From Anaerocolumna sp. (GTDB lineage Bacteria > Bacillota > Clostridia > Lachnospirales > Lachnospiraceae): DNA of 64,000 nt. The DNA is taken from NCBI GenBank assembly GCA_029239975.1, contig JARBTX010000009.1, positions 1-64,000 of the forward strand, in the 5' to 3' direction. Of this stretch, positions 17,972 to 27,163 are shown one piece after another (position 1 is the stretch's first letter; each line of letters opens with the position of its first letter). The position numbers were made by a program, and so were the translations under genes. The notes under the pieces were generated by a model. The model searched no databases, was not told the DNA's origin, and was given only the letters and a program-made list of their open reading frames with translations.

Positions 17972-18640
17972 TTATTGATTCCATTCCTTTACAGCATTAC
18001 GAATCCAGTCTGCCCATTCGTCAATTCCTTCACCTGTTCTTGAAGAGATTGTTATAATCTTAACATTTGGATTTAACTTAAAGATACGTTCCTTACATGC
18101 TTCTAAATTAAAATCAAAATGTTCTAATACATCTATTTTATTAATGAGTACAACATCAACAATGGAAAACATCAATGGATACTTAAGTGGCTTGTCATCA
18201 CCTTCTGGTATACTTAAAATCATTGCACTTTTTGAAGCTCCAGTATCAAATTCAGCAGGGCATACTAGATTACCTACATTTTCAAGAATTGCTAGATCTA
18301 TATCATCCGTTCCTAAACCTTCTAACCCTTGTTTTGTCATATCAGAATCTAAATGACACATACCACCAGTATGCAACTGTATAACCTTAGCACCAGTTTC
18401 TGATATGGTAAAAGCATCTACATCCGAGTCAATATCTGCTTCCATTACACCAATTCTCATCTCATCCTTTAATGCTTTGATTGTTTTTACTAGTGTAGTA
18501 GTTTTTCCAGAACCAGGAGATGACATTAGGTTTAATAAAAATGTCTTCTCTTTTTTTAGTTCATCTCTTAAGATATTTGCTTGTCTGTTGTTGTCATCAA
18601 ATACACTTTCCTTGATTTCAAGAATTTTAAATGTTCTCAT
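17972..18640 (-). CDS. hypB: HypB-like GTPase for nickel insertion
   Basis: 222 aa from the ATG with AAAGGTG upstream; the longer ORF adds 12 unsupported residues. SIMIBI-class G-domain: P-loop SSPGSGKTT (~40-48), EADIDSDVDA, and the Cys/His metal site GMCHLDSDM (~93). ENVGNLVCPAEFD is the G3 region and NKIDVLEH carries NKxD. The N-terminal Cys-rich/His-rich nickel-storage tail of some HypBs is absent. GTP hydrolysis drives nickel transfer to HypA and the target enzyme. Confidence 0.9.
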   Translation of the reverse strand: MRTFKILEIKESVFDDNNRQANILRDELKKEKTFLLNLMSSPGSGKTTTLVKTIKALKDEMRIGVMEADIDSDVDAFTISETGAKVIQLHTGGMCHLDSDMTKQGLEGLGTDDIDLAILENVGNLVCPAEFDTGASKSAMILSIPEGDDKPLKYPLMFSIVDVVLINKIDVLEHFDFNLEACKERIFKLNPNVKIITISSRTGEGIDEWADWIRNAVKEWNQ

Positions 18641-18715
18641 TATTTCACCTTTCTGGCACGAAGGGCTGTCACACAAAGCACAAGTGCGGCAGCCCTATTC
18701 GCAAGTTGATAATTA

Positions 18716-19696
18716 TTACTCTGCTAAAGCTTTTATCTCTTTATATTTTGCTAAATCCACATAAAGTTCTGATTTATAAGGATTTCTTTTTGTTTTAACT
18801 GTTTTGTATATCATATAAACAACAACAGCAATATTACATAATAATGCAGCAAGACTCCATATGAAAAGTGGAGTTTTATTATATGTAGATGCTACCGCAA
18901 ATTGTCCTTTATCAATAAATGCTGGGAATGTTTGAGCAAACATACACCATAATGCTAAGGTCTGGGCACGATGTTGTAACCAAGCACCTTTACCCACAGT
19001 AAATGCACATACCGTTGGAGCTAATAGTAATGCAAATCCACAATACCAAGAATGTCCTGGTAAACAATTATATGTATAAGCGAAATTCCATAAATCATAA
19101 GCAATAATCCAGAACCATAACATATCTGGCCAAAGCATATCTTTACTTTTATCCTTCTTTGTAACTTTACGTATGCAGATTCCTAACCAACCTGTAATAG
19201 CAATAATATTTAAGATTCCAGCTGCTGCATTCATAAAATTCCATGGTCCACCAAGAACATACATTGCATCATCCGCAAGTATTCCACCTTGTGAATAATT
19301 TAACCCAACTTCAACGTCTCTTGCTACTGCTTCTAAAATATTGATAGCAAGAATTAATGGTGGGAAGCATAATGCTATTTTATTATCAGATAACCGCCAG
19401 GTCTTCCCTGTTTTTTTGTTTGTTCCATGCACATGTCTGATACACCAAAAACCAATACAGCCAGCAGTGGATGAATACACCTTTGCCAAATGAAACCAAT
19501 CTGTATAAGTTGTGTCTCTTAATACAGTAAACCAAAGTACAGATAGAATCGTTGGTAAAACAATAAAACAAACGAAACCAACTACTGTGGATCTTCTTGA
19601 TAACTCATTTGCTGTAAAAAGAATAGCAAACACTAAAATCCACACGAGCCAAACCATAATAGAACTGGCTCCAGCTTCATAATTAAAAGTAAACAT
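18716..19696 (-). CDS. Polytopic membrane protein, DUF5692-like
   Basis: 326 aa with about nine hydrophobic segments and aromatic-rich loops (GKTWRLSDNK, LPGHSWYCGFALLLAPTVCAF). Several conserved-looking His, Cys and Trp residues lie in or near membrane segments. I believe this is the DUF5692 type of clostridial membrane protein, but the match is from memory. First gene of the unit leading to hypB, the oxidoreductase and hypA, so it may transport or sense the metal or substrate used by the pathway. SD AAGGAG precedes the ATG. Its promoter carries a GntR-type operator. Confidence 0.7.
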   Translation of the reverse strand: MFTFNYEAGASSIMVWLVWILVFAILFTANELSRRSTVVGFVCFIVLPTILSVLWFTVLRDTTYTDWFHLAKVYSSTAGCIGFWCIRHVHGTNKKTGKTWRLSDNKIALCFPPLILAINILEAVARDVEVGLNYSQGGILADDAMYVLGGPWNFMNAAAGILNIIAITGWLGICIRKVTKKDKSKDMLWPDMLWFWIIAYDLWNFAYTYNCLPGHSWYCGFALLLAPTVCAFTVGKGAWLQHRAQTLALWCMFAQTFPAFIDKGQFAVASTYNKTPLFIWSLAALLCNIAVVVYMIYKTVKTKRNPYKSELYVDLAKYKEIKALAE

Positions 19697-19729
19697 ATCT
19701 TTTCTCCTTTTCCAACCCTTAAGTACGCC

Positions 19730-19740
19730 TGGTCATACCA
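19730..19740. promoter_or_regulatory. GntR/FadR-type operator 1
   Basis: TGGTCATACCA is an 11-bp palindrome of the FadR-subfamily form TGGTnnnACCA. It lies about 11-21 bases past the predicted start of the membrane-protein/hyp transcript, a position suited to repression. Confidence 0.7.
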
Positions 19741-19757
19741 AGTAACGTCTTAGGTTA

Positions 19758-19785
19758 ATATTACCAACTATAAAGTAAAAGTCAA
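19758..19785 (-). promoter_or_regulatory. Promoter of the membrane protein - hypB - oxidoreductase - hypA unit
   Basis: On the minus strand: TTGACT, 16-bp spacer, TAATAT. It is divergent from the GntR gene promoter, with operator 1 just downstream. Confidence 0.6.
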
Positions 19786-19826
19786 GAATCCTAAGATTAT
19801 TCAGCGTTTTTAATATAAATTAATAC

Positions 19827-19855
19827 TTGTTTTTAAGCAAAAGATACAATATAAT
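19827..19855 (+). promoter_or_regulatory. Promoter of the GntR regulator gene
   Basis: TTGTTT, 17-bp spacer, TATAAT. Operator 2 (19870-19880) begins about 15 bases after the -10, so the regulator probably represses itself. Confidence 0.65.
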
Positions 19856-19869
19856 ATGGTGGTGGTATC

Positions 19870-19880
19870 TGGTCAGACCA
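19870..19880. promoter_or_regulatory. GntR/FadR-type operator 2
   Basis: TGGTCAGACCA is an 11-bp palindrome with the same half-sites as operator 1. It lies between the -10 box and the start codon of the GntR gene at 19900. Confidence 0.75.
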
Positions 19881-19899
19881 GTGACAGAAAGGATAGACT

Positions 19900-20604
19900 A
19901 TGGAATTCTCAAAATTGTCAGCTCCATCAATGAAAGAATTATTTGTACAAGAACTTGAAGGTATGATTTTATCAGGAAAATTAGCAGTAGGTGAAAAATT
20001 ACCGCCTGAAAGAGAAATAGCAAAATCTATGCAGGTTAGCCGCGGCGTTGTAAACAGTGGAATTTTAGAATTAGCTAGAAAGGGATTTTTAATCATAAAA
20101 CCACGTGTCGGCACCTATATAGCTGATTATAGACGAACAGGAACATTAGAAACATTAATCTCTATTCTTAATTATAATGGCGGCGTTCTAAGATCTAGTG
20201 AGATTCGCTCTATCTTAGAAATCAGGCTTGCACTAAGTACACTATCAATACAACTTGCCATTCCGCATATCACTAACAATGACATCGATTCTCTACGTAA
20301 GCACGTAGATGGAATCGCTAAAGCATCAACCGAGAAAGAAGCTGGTGAAAAAGCTTTTGATTTTCATCATGAATTAGCAGTCCTCTCTGGCAATATGCTG
20401 ATGCCACTTATATACTATTCTTTTAAGGATGCTGTTATCATGCTTTGGGAACGTTTTTGTATTTTACATGGAAAAGAAAAATTGTATGTGAATACGGATA
20501 CACTGTGGCAATTTATAGAAAAAAGAGACATTGATGGTGCTATAAAATGGTCTGAAGGAAAATTAGACGAAGCAATTAATGGGAATAACCAGATTTATTA
20601 TTAG
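19900..20604 (+). CDS. FadR-subfamily GntR transcription regulator
   Basis: 234 aa. Residues ~10-75 form the GntR winged helix (LAVGEKLPPEREIAKSMQVSRGVVNSGI). The rest is an all-helical FadR/FCD-type ligand domain whose AFDFHHELAVLSGN segment carries the acid and His residues that bind metal or carboxylate ligands in FCD proteins. Two TGGTnnnACCA sites in the intergenic region fit its expected operator. It probably controls the divergent hyp unit, itself and the following acyltransferase-like gene in response to an organic acid, by analogy with the family. Confidence 0.85.
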   Translation: MEFSKLSAPSMKELFVQELEGMILSGKLAVGEKLPPEREIAKSMQVSRGVVNSGILELARKGFLIIKPRVGTYIADYRRTGTLETLISILNYNGGVLRSSEIRSILEIRLALSTLSIQLAIPHITNNDIDSLRKHVDGIAKASTEKEAGEKAFDFHHELAVLSGNMLMPLIYYSFKDAVIMLWERFCILHGKEKLYVNTDTLWQFIEKRDIDGAIKWSEGKLDEAINGNNQIYY

Positions 20605-20625
20605 AGTATCACCAAATACTATCTA

Positions 20626-21591
20626 GTGCATATTGTAGACAGTGAAAGCAAAATAAGAAGATTTTTTATGGATAAGCATGGTAAACCAACGAAACAAAAC
20701 TTAAATTTACAACGAAAAGTAGTGGCTCATATGACATCATCATCATGGAAGAATATACCACATGTTTCTTACCTATATGAACCTGATATTACAAAGTTCT
20801 ACGATGAATATATGAAACTTACAGGAAAACGAGTTCATGCAGGTCATAAAATAACCTTTAATACCATTATGTTAAAAGTTATTGTAGAAGGTTTATTAAA
20901 AGCACCGGAGTTAAATTCCTATCTTGAATATAATCACAAGAATACGAAAGGAAACATACAAGTTTTAGATACAATCCATGTTTCCATACCCTGGTTATTA
21001 TCGGATGGTAAAATGATAACTCCCATTATACCAAATGCTGACAAGAAATCATTAAACGATATATCCGATTACATAGCCAATATATCGAAGAGAATCGAAA
21101 AAACAAATATTGATGAGCTGTTATATAAAGTAGTATTTACTGATACCATACATGAACTTTCAAAGTTTAATCTAAGTACATTAAGAAGAGTTTTAGCTTC
21201 TCAAGTTACCAAATATAGAATCAAAGGGTTAGAAGGTAAACTAAAAGAGACATATTATAAAATCCCAGAATCGGAACGACTCACTGAAAAAGATATTCTA
21301 GGTGGTACTGTTACCATATCAAATGTAGGTTCCTTATACAAAGAACAAAAAGGATTTTTTACTCTACTTGAAATTATTCCACCACAAGTTTTCGCAATTG
21401 GACTTGGCTCAATTCAAGAACGACCTGGTATATATAGTAAGGAAAATGGTCAAAAAGAAATTGGTATTCGGAAGATACTGCCCATGTGCTTGGCTTTTGA
21501 CCATAGAGCAGTTGATTTTAATTCAATTATTCCTTTTATTAAAAGACTAGATGAGATATTTGAAAAACCAGATGTTATTTATAAATGGTAA
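20626..21591 (+). CDS. 2-oxoacid dehydrogenase E2 catalytic-domain-like protein
   Basis: 321 aa, only the chloramphenicol-acetyltransferase-like catalytic domain. There is no lipoyl domain and no peripheral-subunit-binding domain. The active-site His-Asp motif is present as AFDHRAVDF (~298-306; canonical DHRxxDG), and TVTISNVGSLY matches the conserved E2 segment. Without a lipoyl arm it may use free CoA thioesters or serve an unusual acyl transfer. The GTG start at 20626 lies 22 bases after the GntR stop; an ATG at 20668 with a weak AGAAG SD is an alternative. Likely co-transcribed with the GntR gene. Confidence 0.75.
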   Translation: MHIVDSESKIRRFFMDKHGKPTKQNLNLQRKVVAHMTSSSWKNIPHVSYLYEPDITKFYDEYMKLTGKRVHAGHKITFNTIMLKVIVEGLLKAPELNSYLEYNHKNTKGNIQVLDTIHVSIPWLLSDGKMITPIIPNADKKSLNDISDYIANISKRIEKTNIDELLYKVVFTDTIHELSKFNLSTLRRVLASQVTKYRIKGLEGKLKETYYKIPESERLTEKDILGGTVTISNVGSLYKEQKGFFTLLEIIPPQVFAIGLGSIQERPGIYSKENGQKEIGIRKILPMCLAFDHRAVDFNSIIPFIKRLDEIFEKPDVIYKW

Positions 21592-21601
21592 ATAAAAAGG
21601 G

Positions 21602-21641
21602 GCTTTTGTAATATTGTCAAAAAGAACTCTATTACAAAAGC
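21602..21641. terminator. Terminator hairpin
   Basis: GCTTTTGTAAT and ATTACAAAAGC form a perfect 11-bp stem between the acyltransferase-like gene and the convergent small ORF. The T-content on either side is modest. Confidence 0.6.
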
Positions 21642-21798
21642 TCATTTTATATATGTCTTAAACATATATTCACATCCCCTTTTCCGACTCTACTTAATGG
21701 ATTGATAGTATCTCTGCAACGATTTACGTTAGTGATGTAACTAATTTACACTCTAATTCAAATATTAGTAAAACATTGTATGAAAACCTTACCTATAT

Positions 21799-21954
21799 TT
21801 ATTTTTTCTCGTCAACATAATCATCTTCCAATATAAAATTAAATTGATAATCATAGAGTGGATATTTTGATATATCTGCAAGTAATTTTGTTTTTTCTTC
21901 TTTGGTACATTTTACATGGATGATTTTATTAATTTCATCAACTTGCTGTTCCAT
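21799..21954 (-). CDS. Small 51-aa protein downstream of the serine hydrolase
   Basis: Begins MEQQVDEINKIIHVKCTKEE and ends in acidic LEDDYVDEKK. AAAGGTG lies five bases upstream of the ATG. It starts 21 bases after the serine hydrolase stop, on the same strand, so it is probably the second gene of that transcript. Soluble, charged, one Cys. No family recognised. Too short for standard ORF cut-offs but with good start signals. Confidence 0.6.
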   Translation of the reverse strand: MEQQVDEINKIIHVKCTKEEKTKLLADISKYPLYDYQFNFILEDDYVDEKK

Positions 21955-21975
21955 TCTCTCACCTTTCTAGTTAGA

Positions 21976-23829
21976 TTACCAGAATTTATATGCATCCCAC
22001 ACTAATACATTTAGTGTCATAATTAGTCCAGCAATACCATTTATAATTAGTCCAACTTTTGTTTTATTAGAACAATCTAATTTTTTAAAATGTACTATTA
22101 GATTGAACATATACGTAATTGGCACTATTCCACAGATAGCATTCAAAACTAAGCTCCATTGTAGTTTTGAATACAATGCAGCGTTTGATGCTAAATTAAA
22201 AGACACATATACGAACACGAACATAGATAAAATAACGGAAAGATTAAGAATAATTCTATGATTGCTATAAATCCTTTTTTTCCTATCCGTTTTTCTTTTC
22301 TTTCTAAATAACCTTATTAAATTTATTATTAACAAAATTATACTATAAATTGCAGAGATAACAAATAATCCCATAAGTACTAGTTTAGCTATAATTCCAT
22401 AACCATTTATTTCAATATAGTCTGTACTATGCATTTGTAACACTTTTTTTCCTTGATCGTTCGTAGTCTGAACTAATAAAAATTGCTTTAAGCCACCCAT
22501 ATCTATTAGATACGTTCGTTCCCCTATACTTTTTATTGTTTGGCTTGCACCCGGTACAATATAACTATTCTCTTTATCAGGTACAACTTGCATCATTGTT
22601 AATAAACTATATAATTTCGCAAATCCTGTATAACAAGTTCTTGATGCAAGATACATGCCAGATATATCAATATTATTGGCAGTTATCTTGTAATTATATT
22701 GACCAAAAACCTTTGAAAGGATACCGCAGTTATATATGGATTCATGACTTTGATTGGTCATAATAACCACACCGGTTCCAGATATGGGGTCAAATGCAAA
22801 CCAAGAGGATGAACCTATTGTCCCTCCATTATGCCATAGAACAGATACACTATATTCATCGTTCCAAAAACCATGGCTATTTCGCGCGGTTTCTCCATCT
22901 GCAAAGTAGGATGATGGTGACAGCATTTCATTAAGAGTATCTGGATTACGAAATAATGGATTAGAATTTTCATTCTTTAGTGTAAATGCACTCGCAAATT
23001 TAACAAAATCACTTATCGTTCCTGTTGCCATGCCAGCCGGATACAAGGATAAATAATACAAACTAGTACCTAGAGACTTATTATCGGTGTTATAGCATTT
23101 TTCTTGTAAACGCTTATTTAATACCCATTCGTTATCAGATAAATCACTACTAATTGCAGTGTGTTTCATATCTAGTGGTTTAAATATGTGTGTGTGTACA
23201 TAATCATCAAAAGCTTCCCCACTAACCCGTTCCACAATTAACCCTGCTAACGCAGTTCCCCAGTTAGAATATGCAGTAACCTTTCCTGGTTCATTTACCT
23301 GCTCTGGTTCTATATAACGTAAAGCATCTTCCAGTTCTTTTATATCTGATTTATCATCCAAAAATAAATCCGTTAATATTTCTTGCCAACCTGCATTATG
23401 ATTCATTAAATTTAACATTGTAATTGGTGTATTAAAGTGTAATTTTTTAAAGAAATTATATGGTAAATAAGTTCTAATGTCTTCATCTAAATCGATTTTA
23501 CCTTGTTCCATTAATTGCATTATACTAGTCCAAACAAGAAGTTTTGTACAAGATCCCCATTCAAATACAGCATTTTCATCGTTATGTAATTGGTTTTCAA
23601 TATCCACAAACCCATATGCTTTTTCAAACAGTACTTTATCTTTTGAAAAAACTGCTACAGATACAGCTGCTGTTGTTTCTTCATTCGCTGATACATAGGT
23701 ATCTATTGATTGTTCAATATCTAAGTAATTTAATCCAGAGGGTAAGGTATCATTACTTTCTGCAGCATTAGCAGTTTTCATTAAAACTAAACATAAAAGT
23801 AATGCTAGTATGTAGAGATATTTTTTCAT
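21976..23829 (-). CDS. Secreted serine hydrolase of the beta-lactamase (class C / PBP4*) family
   Basis: 617 aa. Signal peptide residues ~1-22 (cleavage near ANAAES). Catalytic SxxK is in EWGSCTKLLVW (~92-95), YSN in TAYSNWGTALAG (~187), and HNGGTIGSSSW supplies the H/KxG motif (~335). The C-terminal ~130 residues hold about four transmembrane helices, anchoring the enzyme with its active site outside. This architecture is typical of Firmicute peptidase/esterase-like proteins (FmtA/PBP4*-type) acting on wall or D-amino-acid peptides; classical drug resistance is less likely. SD GAGGAG precedes the ATG. Confidence 0.85.
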   Translation of the reverse strand: MKKYLYILALLLCLVLMKTANAAESNDTLPSGLNYLDIEQSIDTYVSANEETTAAVSVAVFSKDKVLFEKAYGFVDIENQLHNDENAVFEWGSCTKLLVWTSIMQLMEQGKIDLDEDIRTYLPYNFFKKLHFNTPITMLNLMNHNAGWQEILTDLFLDDKSDIKELEDALRYIEPEQVNEPGKVTAYSNWGTALAGLIVERVSGEAFDDYVHTHIFKPLDMKHTAISSDLSDNEWVLNKRLQEKCYNTDNKSLGTSLYYLSLYPAGMATGTISDFVKFASAFTLKNENSNPLFRNPDTLNEMLSPSSYFADGETARNSHGFWNDEYSVSVLWHNGGTIGSSSWFAFDPISGTGVVIMTNQSHESIYNCGILSKVFGQYNYKITANNIDISGMYLASRTCYTGFAKLYSLLTMMQVVPDKENSYIVPGASQTIKSIGERTYLIDMGGLKQFLLVQTTNDQGKKVLQMHSTDYIEINGYGIIAKLVLMGLFVISAIYSIILLIINLIRLFRKKRKTDRKKRIYSNHRIILNLSVILSMFVFVYVSFNLASNAALYSKLQWSLVLNAICGIVPITYMFNLIVHFKKLDCSNKTKVGLIINGIAGLIMTLNVLVWDAYKFW

Positions 23830-23999
23830 ATATAATACTCCTCATTTTTATGGTTCCTTAAGTATTATACCATTATTTAGGATAATTAATAGAATGAATT
23901 TTATCGTACTTCTTACAAAAAACAGTTACATAATAAGCTAATGAGTGATACAAAGAGTGATATAAAAATACGTTGTTCAAATTCATCAATAGGTTTTCT

Positions 24000-24812
24000 T
24001 TATTTAAGACTAAAAATTTTAATTATTTTATTAATGACAGAGTTAGTATCAATATTGTTGTGAATTAGTACTTCCTCTTCAATAATTTCCAAAATAGTAA
24101 TTAAGTTACGAATGCTCATTTGGTGATTTAGTAATCCTTCTAGAACTTTTTTTACAAACAAATACGATATTTTTTCAGGTATTATTTCATCAACTACACC
24201 AGGGTAATTAATTCTAATATTATCTATCAATAACTTAACAATCTGCTTATTTAGGATTAAAGCATAGTTATCTAATGCAGTTTGAAATAATTTATCTATG
24301 ATATATTCATAGGATATTTCGTTTATTTTATCTAGTTCTTCTTTATATAAAACACGGTCATATATAACAATTTGAAACTCTCTCTCATGAAGATGAATAT
24401 CATCCACAATACGAATTATTGGTATAAGCATACCTTTTTCTCTTGCAATTTGTAATCTTTTCTTTGAAATTAAATCCGTCTTTAAACCTTCTATAAATAC
24501 TTCTATAATTTCATTACCAAATATAATTCTAATTGGTTCTGCACACAAATTAGATAAGAGAGTCTCATTTGCTGATATATCATTTTTTTCAACAATATGT
24601 GATTTGGCATCTATATGTAATATTTCATTTGCATCAACCTCTAATATGTTACAGATTCCATACAATAATCCTAAATCTGGTAAACTTTGACCTCGTTCCC
24701 ATTTTGAAACAGCTTGAGCAGTTACACCTATTCTTGATGCAAATTCTTCTTGTGTCAAATTTTTATTTTGACGATAGATTGTTATTCTCTCTCCAAATTT
24801 ATTCATATCCAT
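24000..24812 (-). CDS. XRE-family transcription regulator with C-terminal effector-like domain
   Basis: 270 aa. The HTH lies at residues ~7-60 (LTQEEFASRIGVTAQAVSKW). The ~200-residue C-terminal part has no recognised domain and includes FGNEIIEVFIEGLKTDLISKKR and helical segments. SD AGGAGA is five bases upstream. Its leader lies inside the inverted-repeat-bounded element at 24822-24976. The target is unknown. Confidence 0.8.
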   Translation of the reverse strand: MDMNKFGERITIYRQNKNLTQEEFASRIGVTAQAVSKWERGQSLPDLGLLYGICNILEVDANEILHIDAKSHIVEKNDISANETLLSNLCAEPIRIIFGNEIIEVFIEGLKTDLISKKRLQIAREKGMLIPIIRIVDDIHLHEREFQIVIYDRVLYKEELDKINEISYEYIIDKLFQTALDNYALILNKQIVKLLIDNIRINYPGVVDEIIPEKISYLFVKKVLEGLLNHQMSIRNLITILEIIEEEVLIHNNIDTNSVINKIIKIFSLK

Positions 24813-24821
24813 ACTTTTCTC

Positions 24822-24976
24822 CTATAGTTTATTCTTATAAACTATGCAATTGCGAAACATCGTAGAAATACTTATTGATTATACAATATATACGTGTTTT
24901 TAGTTAATCTTACCCCTAATGGCTACTGAAGCTAGAAAATTCGTATATATTATATAATCAATTTGAAAAACTATAG
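24822..24976 (-). repeat. Leader repeat element, copy A
   Basis: Bounded by perfect 9-bp inverted ends CTATAGTTT / AAACTATAG, ending 10 bp before the XRE start codon. It shares GCAATTGCGAAACAT, AATCTT-CCC and GCTAGA-TTC blocks in the same order with copy B at 50105-50277. The rest of the gap up to the argS promoter (24977-25170) shows nothing further. Confidence 0.6.
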
Positions 24977-25170
24977 AGTTTCATAATCACCTAATTTAAT
25001 AAGTAATATTCCAGTTATTTACCAATACGTACAACAACTAATTGTTTATCTTTCTCTCAACTACAGATTAGATTAACAATTTATAATCATTAGTAAACTT
25101 AATAATCCTATAAGTTTATATACTTATTCCTATTATCTCCATAAAAAGTTATTATTTGGATAAAAAACAT

Positions 25171-25200
25171 TTGACATCATATAATATATTGTGTTATAAC
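25171..25200 (+). promoter_or_regulatory. Promoter of T-box / argS
   Basis: TTGACA, 18-bp spacer, TATAAC. A start near 25207 lies just before the T-box stem I region. Confidence 0.7.
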
Positions 25201-25214
25201 CTATTAAAATAAAT

Positions 25215-25461
25215 CATGTAAATACAATGAATCAGAGAAGTACAGATAAATCACTTGAAACAGCGAATCAAGGTATGGTGAAAGCTTGATATCAATATTG
25301 GTCTGGAAAAGAGCTGTGGAGTAATCTCATAAAAATTGCTTATGCAAACATTGAGATCGTATATCTGCGTTAAAGATTTAAGTGGCAATGTTGTATTTTT
25401 AATGTTGCAATTAGAGTGGTACCGCGAAACTTCGTCTCTTCTTAGAGACGGAGTTTTTTTT
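25215..25461 (+). ncRNA. T-box riboswitch (Arg)
   Basis: The T-box sequence AGAGTGGTACCGCG is at 25413-25426. It is followed by a terminator with arms AACTTCGTCTCT / AGAGACGGAGTT and a run of nine or more Ts. Upstream, AGAAGTACAG is the AGTA loop-E-like start of stem I, and CTGCGTTAAAG follows stem I as in the Thr T-box in this window. CGT at 25358-25360 sits where the specifier codon is expected and would read Arg, agreeing with argS downstream. The specifier assignment is my inference. Confidence 0.88.
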
Positions 25462-25489
25462 TATTCGTTTATACAGAAAGGAGCATGTT

Positions 25490-27163
25490 ATGTTACATTT
25501 TAAAGAAGTAATCAAAAAAGAAATAGTAAGTAACTATCCGGATTTGGATGTTTTATTTTCAGAGTCTCCTGACATTGAAATTGGACACCTATCAATTCCC
25601 TGTTTTCAATTTTCAAAAGTATTAAAAAGAGCTCCAAAAGAAATCGCAGAGACAATAGCAAACCTAATTAGACCGCTACCTTTTATAGACAAGGTTGTAA
25701 TAACTGGTGGATACCTTAATTGTTTTATCAAAAATGATATCTTATTTGAAACTATCGTCACAGATGTACTATTAAAAAAAGAATCCTATGGCTCTAATAA
25801 CAGTGGGAAAAATAAAACTGCTCTCATCGAACATACCAGTATTAATCCCAATGCTTCTCCACATGTTGGCAGAGCTAGGAATGCTATCATCGGTGATACT
25901 ATCGTTCGATTATTAAAATTTGAAGGTTATAAAACTGAAGTACATTACTTTGTAAATGATATCGGTAAGCAAATTGCAATGCTTTTGCTTGGAACAAACC
26001 AGAAAGAAAATGTTACGTTTCAAGATCTACTAAACATTTATATTGAAATAAATAATAGGTTAAAAGAAAATCCTGAACTGGAAGACGATATCTTTACACT
26101 TTTATATCAATTAGAAAATGGAGACAAAACCGTAAAAGAACAATTTAGAGCTTTGGTTAACACTTGTATTCATGGGCAAACGAGTATTTTAAAAGAGTTA
26201 GGTATAAATTATGACACCTTTGATTACGAATCCGATTATCTTTTTAATGATAGGTTAAATATTCTATTAAATGATTTAAAAGAAACAGGATATTTAGAAG
26301 AAGATTCTGAAGGACGTTTTGTTTTAAACCAATCAAAGTATAACTTACCAATGAAAGCTCCATATCTTGTACTAACAAGAAAAGATAAGACATCTTTGTA
26401 CCCTCTTAGGGACATTGCTTATACTATTGATAAAGCAAAAAAGAACACGGATCGAAATATTATTATATTAGGAGAAGATCAAAAACTATACTTTAAGCAA
26501 ATTGCTGCAGTTTTAGATCTTTTGGGTTACACGGCTCCTGAAGTAGTTCATTATTCTTTTGTATTATTATCGGAAGGTAAAATGGCGACTAGAAATGGTA
26601 CGGTTGTCTTATTAGAAGATTTTATGAAGGAAGCATATGAAAAAGCAAAATCTGAAATTAAGAAACGTAGAGACACTGTAGATGAGTATTCTGCAAAAGC
26701 AATTGCTTATGGTGCAGTAAAATACTCCATATTAAAAACTTCCAATGATAAAAATGTAACTTTTGAATGGGAAAATGCTCTAAGCTTTGAAGGTGATTCT
26801 GGCCCTTATTTACAATATAGCCTTGCTAGAATATTTTCAATTTTACGAAATTGCAGTGATTCAGATCTTAAAAATCCTGATTTTTCAAACTTAAATCAAA
26901 AGGAAGAAATTGAACTAATATTAGAAATTGCTAAAATGAATGAAATCGTTGAGTTAGCTACTAAAACCTTAAGCCCACACATTATAGCAAATTATTTGTA
27001 TGGATTAACACAAAAATTTTCTCGTTTTTATCATCAACATTCTATTATTAATGCACCTAGTGATGAAATAAAAAACGCTAGACTACATCTGATTATGGCT
27101 GTAAAGCAAGTTTTAATCAATTGTTTTTATATACTTGGAATTGATTATGTGGAAACCATGTAG
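25490..27163 (+). CDS. argS: Arginyl-tRNA synthetase
   Basis: 557 aa, class I synthetase of normal ArgRS length. The N-terminal Arg_tRNA_synt domain is followed by the HIGH equivalent NPNASPHVGRARNAI (~120-134). EVHYFVNDIGKQIAML and the KMSK-region equivalent KMATRNGTVVLLED (~364) are present, and a DALR anticodon-binding domain (LPHIIANYLYGLTQKFSRFY-like) ends the protein. SD AAAGGAGC precedes the ATG. Controlled by the T-box leader directly upstream. Confidence 0.93.
   Translation: MLHFKEVIKKEIVSNYPDLDVLFSESPDIEIGHLSIPCFQFSKVLKRAPKEIAETIANLIRPLPFIDKVVITGGYLNCFIKNDILFETIVTDVLLKKESYGSNNSGKNKTALIEHTSINPNASPHVGRARNAIIGDTIVRLLKFEGYKTEVHYFVNDIGKQIAMLLLGTNQKENVTFQDLLNIYIEINNRLKENPELEDDIFTLLYQLENGDKTVKEQFRALVNTCIHGQTSILKELGINYDTFDYESDYLFNDRLNILLNDLKETGYLEEDSEGRFVLNQSKYNLPMKAPYLVLTRKDKTSLYPLRDIAYTIDKAKKNTDRNIIILGEDQKLYFKQIAAVLDLLGYTAPEVVHYSFVLLSEGKMATRNGTVVLLEDFMKEAYEKAKSEIKKRRDTVDEYSAKAIAYGAVKYSILKTSNDKNVTFEWENALSFEGDSGPYLQYSLARIFSILRNCSDSDLKNPDFSNLNQKEEIELILEIAKMNEIVELATKTLSPHIIANYLYGLTQKFSRFYHQHSIINAPSDEIKNARLHLIMAVKQVLINCFYILGIDYVETM

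Noticed and set aside
14536..18640. A complete hydrogenase maturation operon
   Set aside because: Only hypA and hypB are present; no hypC, D, E, F or hydrogenase subunits occur in the window.
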